The notes beneath the pieces were generated by a model, which ran no database searches, was not told the DNA's origin, and saw nothing but the letters and a program-made list of their open reading frames with translations. From assembly GCA_030623425.1 (NCBI GenBank), contig JAUXMA010000052.1:1-8790 (forward strand): a stretch of 8,790 nt of DNA. Reading direction: 5' to 3'. Within the stretch, counting starts at the first letter, position 1. Every line of letters starts with the position of its first letter. The position numbers and the translations under genes are program-made. Below are positions 6,112-8,790 of the stretch, one piece after another. The DNA is from Rhodospirillaceae bacterium (lineage in GTDB: Bacteria > Pseudomonadota > Alphaproteobacteria > Rhodospirillales > 2-02-FULL-58-16).

Positions 6112-7164
6112 CTACGGAAACAGCGGCGCTTGCTCGAGACCCGCCGTTTCCGCCAACCCGCACATGACGTTCATGTTCTGCACCGCTTGGCCCGAGGCCC
6201 CTTTCACCAGGTTGTCGATGACCGAAAGGACGATCGCCCGGCCGGCGAGGCGGTCGGCGAAGACGCCGATCAGGCAGCCGTTCGAGCCGCGCACGTGGCG
6301 CGTCGACGGCGCCTCGCCGGCCGCCACCACGCCGACGAAGGGCTCGCCAGAGTAGCGCCTTTGCAGCGCCGCCCCGAGATCGTCCGCCGCCGCCCCTGGT
6401 GCCAGCCTGACGTAGATGGTGGCGAGAATCCCCCTGTTCATCGGCACCAGATGCGGCGTGAAGCTGACCGTGACCGGCTCGCCGGCGGCTGTCGAGAGTT
6501 CCTGTTCGATCTCCGGCGCGTGCCGGTGCGCCGCCACGCCGTAAGCCTGGACGCCCTCGGCGACCTCGGCGTAAAGGGCGGACTCCTTGGCCGCCCGTCC
6601 GGCTCCGCTGACGCCTGATTTGGCGTCGATGACGATGTCCCGGGCGTCGATCAATCCGGCTTCGAGCAAGGGGATGAGCGGCAGCAAGGCGGCCGTCGGG
6701 TAACAGCCCGGATTGGCGACGAGCCTGGCCTTGGAAACGGCGTCGCGGGCCACTTCGGTGAGACCGTAGACGGCCTCTTTCTGCAGTTCCGGCGCCCGGT
6801 GCGCCTGGCCGTACCAGCGGCCGTAAAGGCCGGCGTCGGCGAGACGGAAATCGGCGGAGAGATCGATTACTTTAAGGTGTCGCGGCAGTCCGGCGACGAC
6901 ATCCTGCGTGGTCCCGTGCGGCAGGCAGCAAAAGGCCACCTCGGCGGCGTCCCAATCGGCGGCGTCGATGGATACCAGGTCAGGTAGCCCGGCTCCGGCC
7001 AGATGCGGAAACACTTGGCCCAACCGCCGGCCCACCTTGCGGCCGGCGGTCAGCGCGGTGATTTCCGCTTGCGGATGGCGGACGAGGAGGCGTACCAACT
7101 CGGCGCCGGTGTAACCGCTGGCGCCGACGATGGCGACCGCGACCTTTTTTTCGCTGGCGTTCAT
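6112..7164 (-). CDS. argC: N-acetyl-gamma-glutamyl-phosphate reductase
   Basis: Catalyses the NADPH-dependent reduction of N-acetyl-glutamyl phosphate to N-acetyl-glutamate semialdehyde, the third step of arginine biosynthesis, in the cytoplasm. The 350-residue product has the Rossmann motif GASGYTGAELVRLL (14-27), the catalytic cysteine C154 in VANPGCYPTAALLPL, KSGVSGAGR (182-190), HRHAPEIEQEL with candidate catalytic histidines H213/H215, and FTPHLVPMNRGILATIYV (235-252). The length matches the long (type 1) ArgC. The ATG at 7164 was chosen because AGAGG lies upstream at good spacing and the Rossmann motif then starts at residue 14; an in-frame start at 7236 would add 24 residues and cross the rpsI terminator. 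It follows rplM-rpsI on the same strand, behind that terminator, so it needs either read-through or its own promoter; none is obvious. Confidence 0.95.
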   Translation of the reverse strand: MNASEKKVAVAIVGASGYTGAELVRLLVRHPQAEITALTAGRKVGRRLGQVFPHLAGAGLPDLVSIDAADWDAAEVAFCCLPHGTTQDVVAGLPRHLKVIDLSADFRLADAGLYGRWYGQAHRAPELQKEAVYGLTEVARDAVSKARLVANPGCYPTAALLPLIPLLEAGLIDARDIVIDAKSGVSGAGRAAKESALYAEVAEGVQAYGVAAHRHAPEIEQELSTAAGEPVTVSFTPHLVPMNRGILATIYVRLAPGAAADDLGAALQRRYSGEPFVGVVAAGEAPSTRHVRGSNGCLIGVFADRLAGRAIVLSVIDNLVKGASGQAVQNMNVMCGLAETAGLEQAPLFP

Positions 7165-7191
7165 TTCGCAACCTCTCCCCCGGCAAATGCG

Positions 7192-7217
7192 AAAAGGGCG
7201 TCCCGCGAGGAACGCCC
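7192..7217 (-). terminator. Intrinsic terminator of the rplM-rpsI operon
   Basis: On the minus strand, GGGCGT then T then CC pairs with GG then G then ACGCCC around a four-base loop TCGC, followed immediately by TTTT (7192-7195). The stem has 8 pairs and one mismatch. It lies 33 bp after the rpsI stop and 27 bp before the argC start. The run of U is only four long, so some read-through into argC is plausible. Confidence 0.75.
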
Positions 7218-7249
7218 AATCATAAGGCAAAAACAAAACCTTGCGGCGC

Positions 7250-7744
7250 TTAGCGCTTCGAGAACTGGAAACTGCGGCGGGCCTTGCGCTTGCCGTACTT
7301 CTTGCGCTCGACGATGCGGGAATCGCGGGTCAGGAAGCCGCCGGTCTTGAGAACGGGGCGCAGCGACGGCTCGTACAAGGTCAAGGCCCGGCTGATGCCG
7401 TGGCGCAAGGCGCCGGCCTGCCCCGACAGACCGCCGCCCTTGACCGTACAGGTGACATCGTACTGGCCTTCCCTGCCGGCGGCGGCAAAAGGCTGGTTGA
7501 TGATCATGCGCAGCGCCGGCCGGGCGAAGTAGGTTTCCTTGTCGCGGCCGTTGACGGTGAACTTGCCGGGCCCCGGCTTTATCCATACGCGGGCGATGGC
7601 GTTCTTGCGCTTGCCGGTGGCGTAGGAACGGCCGAAGGGATCGATCTTCGGCTCGACCAAGACGCCTTCTTCCGCCGGGACATCGGTTTTGATCACTTCC
7701 TTCAGGTCGGCCAGGTCGGCAAGAGTTTTGATTTCCTCGGCCAT
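7250..7744 (-). CDS. rpsI: 30S ribosomal protein S9
   Basis: Component of the small ribosomal subunit head whose C-terminal tail reaches toward the P-site tRNA. The 164-residue protein has an N-terminal extension of about 35 residues ([14 protein letters not shown]...), as in alphaproteobacterial S9, then the core [23 protein letters not shown] and [19 protein letters not shown], and the basic C-terminal tail [17 protein letters not shown] ending in the conserved arginine. It starts 3 bp after the rplM stop; AGGAG lies 10 nt before the ATG, inside the end of rplM. That spacing suggests coupled translation of L13 and S9, as in the usual rplM-rpsI operon. Confidence 0.97.
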   Translation of the reverse strand: MAEEIKTLADLADLKEVIKTDVPAEEGVLVEPKIDPFGRSYATGKRKNAIARVWIKPGPGKFTVNGRDKETYFARPALRMIINQPFAAAGREGQYDVTCTVKGGGLSGQAGALRHGISRALTLYEPSLRPVLKTGGFLTRDSRIVERKKYGKRKARRSFQFSKR

Positions 7745-7747
7745 TCC

Positions 7748-8212
7748 CTAAGCACTCCTCTTGTTCTTCGGGTTCATCGCCGCTACATCCAGGGTTTCAG
7801 GCCCCTGCGCTTGGTGGGGATGATCGCCGCCGGCATAGACATGCAGCTTGCGCATCTGCTGGCGGCCCAGGGGCGAGCGGTTGATCATCCGCTCGACGGC
7901 CTTGATGATCAGCCGTTCCGGGTGCTTGCCGTCGAGAGTGGCGCCGGCGGAGCGCTTTTTCAGGCCGCCCGGATGGCCGGTATGCCAATAATGGTACTTG
8001 TCCTCCCGTTTGCGCCCGGTCAGCCGGACCTTCTCGGCGTTGACCACGACGATGTTGTCGCCGCAATCGATATGCGGGGTGAACATCGGCTTGTGTTTGC
8101 CGCGCAACCGGGTGGCGACGAGGGCCGCCAGACGGCCGAGAACGACACCGTCGGCATCGATGATATACCATTTCCTGTCAACTTCGGACGGCTTCGCCGA
8201 ATACGTTTTCAT
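7748..8212 (-). CDS. rplM: 50S ribosomal protein L13
   Basis: Early-assembly protein of the large ribosomal subunit that binds 23S rRNA. The 154-residue product begins [20 protein letters not shown], followed by [21 protein letters not shown] and the conserved [18 protein letters not shown], then [21 protein letters not shown] and [15 protein letters not shown]. All are standard L13 segments at normal length. First gene of the rplM-rpsI operon, driven by the promoter at 8263-8290. The Shine-Dalgarno is weak (GAAAG just before ACAG-ATG). In E. coli L13 regulates its own operon through the leader; no specific structure for that was recognised in the roughly 40 nt leader here. Confidence 0.97.
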   Translation of the reverse strand: MKTYSAKPSEVDRKWYIIDADGVVLGRLAALVATRLRGKHKPMFTPHIDCGDNIVVVNAEKVRLTGRKREDKYHYWHTGHPGGLKKRSAGATLDGKHPERLIIKAVERMINRSPLGRQQMRKLHVYAGGDHPHQAQGPETLDVAAMNPKNKRSA

Positions 8213-8262
8213 CTGTCTTTCAAGCCTGTCCGAGGAAAATTCCGCCGCTTCATGGGGCGCCG

Positions 8263-8290
8263 ATTATGCCATGGAAATTTGCCATGTCAA
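8263..8290 (-). promoter_or_regulatory. Strong sigma70-type promoter of rplM-rpsI
   Basis: On the minus strand a perfect TTGACA (8290-8285), a 16 bp spacer and CATAAT (8268-8263, 5 of 6 matches). Transcription would start near 8256, giving a leader of about 43 nt before the rplM ATG. A near-consensus promoter fits a highly expressed ribosomal protein operon. Confidence 0.8.
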
Positions 8291-8327
8291 CGGGAAAAGT
8301 CGTGGAAATACCGGGCCTTAAGAATAT

Positions 8328-8350
8328 GGTAATATGTTACCGTTAGGTAA
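8328..8350. promoter_or_regulatory. Operator-like array of three alternating GGTAA/TTACC half-sites
   Basis: GGTAA at 8328-8332, TTACC at 8337-8341 and GGTAA at 8346-8350, exactly 9 bp apart and alternating in orientation. They form two overlapping inverted repeats, GGTAA-TATG-TTACC and TTACC-GTTA-GGTAA. A fourth TTACC lies at 8390-8394. It sits in the rplM/enoyl-CoA hydratase divergent gap (8213-8500), about 40 bp upstream of the rplM -35. It resembles sites bound by dimeric repressors such as TetR-family proteins (inference). The rest of the gap, 8355-8500, shows no clear plus-strand promoter. Confidence 0.5.
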
Positions 8351-8500
8351 TCTTTTGAAGGTTTGGCGGCGGGCCGGCGGGGACAAAATTTACCTATCGG
8401 CGAATTTTCGGTGGTGATATGGTCGCCCCCGAAATCAACGGAAAAGCAATCGGATAAAGAGGGACCCGTTGCCGTCCGAAACGACGTCATTGGCAATGCA

Positions 8501-8790
8501 ATGACCGCCAACTCCCGGTGCCGTCCTCGACCCCCTGTTCTTCTCCGCCAGGACAAGGACGGAATCGCCACACTCACCCTCAACCGCCCCGAGCGGCTCA
8601 ATGCTCTTTCCCTCGAATTGCTGAGGGCTCTGCTGAGGGAATTCGAGGCCATAGCCGAGGACAAATCGCTGCGCCTGGTCGTGCTGGCGGCAAACGGCGA
8701 GGCTTTCTGTGCCGGGCACGACCTCGAGGAAATCCGCGACACCGGGAACCGCCGGGCCTTGAAGGCCTTGTTCGACGAGTGCTCCAAAAC
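8501..8790 (+). CDS. Enoyl-CoA hydratase/isomerase family protein, 3' part beyond the window
   Basis: Crotonase-superfamily protein acting on acyl-CoA thioesters. 96 codons are visible from the ATG at 8501, with no stop before the edge. After a short leader, VLLRQDKDGIATLTLNRPER (13-32) and LNALSLELL are the usual first strands and helix. RLVVLAANGEAFCAGHDLEE (58-77) contains the first oxyanion-hole segment, FCAGHDL. GHDL and the following ALFDECSK recall the ECHDC3-like subgroup; the second oxyanion segment and catalytic residues lie outside the window, so hydratase versus isomerase or other activity is open. No Shine-Dalgarno precedes the ATG, and the frame stays open upstream to GTG codons at 8411/8414, so the start is uncertain. 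It may be controlled by the half-site array at 8328-8350. Confidence 0.85.
   Translation, partial: MTANSRCRPRPPVLLRQDKDGIATLTLNRPERLNALSLELLRALLREFEAIAEDKSLRLVVLAANGEAFCAGHDLEEIRDTGNRRALKALFDECSK

Noticed and set aside
8267..8286. TGCCATG repeated twice inside the rplM promoter spacer and -35
   Set aside because: Two 7-base copies 13 bp apart with no symmetry and no third copy; explained well enough by the promoter itself.
7241..8332. A 363-codon plus-strand open frame across rpsI and rplM
   Set aside because: Runs antisense to two unmistakable ribosomal protein genes.
8287..8787. A 166-codon minus-strand frame at the right edge
   Set aside because: It is antisense to the crotonase-family gene, contains serine/arginine-rich low-complexity sequence, and overlaps the operator region.
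1..8790. CRISPR, tRNA/rRNA, toxin-antitoxin or defence system
   Set aside because: No periodic direct repeats, no cloverleaf or rRNA signatures, and no unassigned gene cluster large enough to hold such a system; nearly all sequence is accounted for by housekeeping genes.

Overview
The window looks like a piece of an alphaproteobacterial chromosome, most likely Rhodospirillales-like. It is GC-rich. The protein sequences (a 164-residue S9 with an N-terminal extension, a short ParE, an ArgS with [11 protein letters not shown]) and the gene neighbourhoods argS-dgt facing erpA, and rplM-rpsI-argC, fit that group. The lineage call is inference from recalled gene orders and was not searched. Almost everything is conserved core genome. 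The one accessory item is a stand-alone Y1/REP-associated transposase gene bounded by a near-perfect inverted repeat.

Layout, left to right. Positions 1-2229 hold a minus-strand pair, dgt then argS, 4 bp apart; argS runs off the left edge. The 2230-2370 gap separates dgt from the divergent erpA (plus), an A-type iron-sulfur carrier. erpA converges on yciA (minus), a hotdog acyl-CoA thioesterase, with only 33 bp between stop codons. From a second divergent gap, parE (topoisomerase IV subunit B) runs on the plus strand to 5281 and is followed by a hairpin that may terminate it. Positions 5347-6094 are the transposase unit: left inverted repeat, transposase gene, right inverted repeat overlapping its stop codon. 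Next, on the minus strand, come argC (arginine biosynthesis), rpsI (S9) and rplM (L13). rplM-rpsI has a good sigma70-type promoter and a clear intrinsic terminator just before argC. At the right edge an enoyl-CoA hydratase/isomerase-family gene begins on the plus strand, divergent from rplM. Their shared gap holds three regularly spaced TTACC/GGTAA half-sites resembling a repressor operator.

The core genes serve translation (ArgS, L13, S9), nucleotide pool control (Dgt), chromosome decatenation (ParE), Fe-S assembly (ErpA), acyl-CoA metabolism (YciA, enoyl-CoA hydratase family) and arginine synthesis (ArgC). I see no CRISPR array, no tRNA or rRNA, no toxin-antitoxin pair and no defence cluster. 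The candidates for something less described are the transposase unit with its asymmetric end palindrome and the three-half-site operator.
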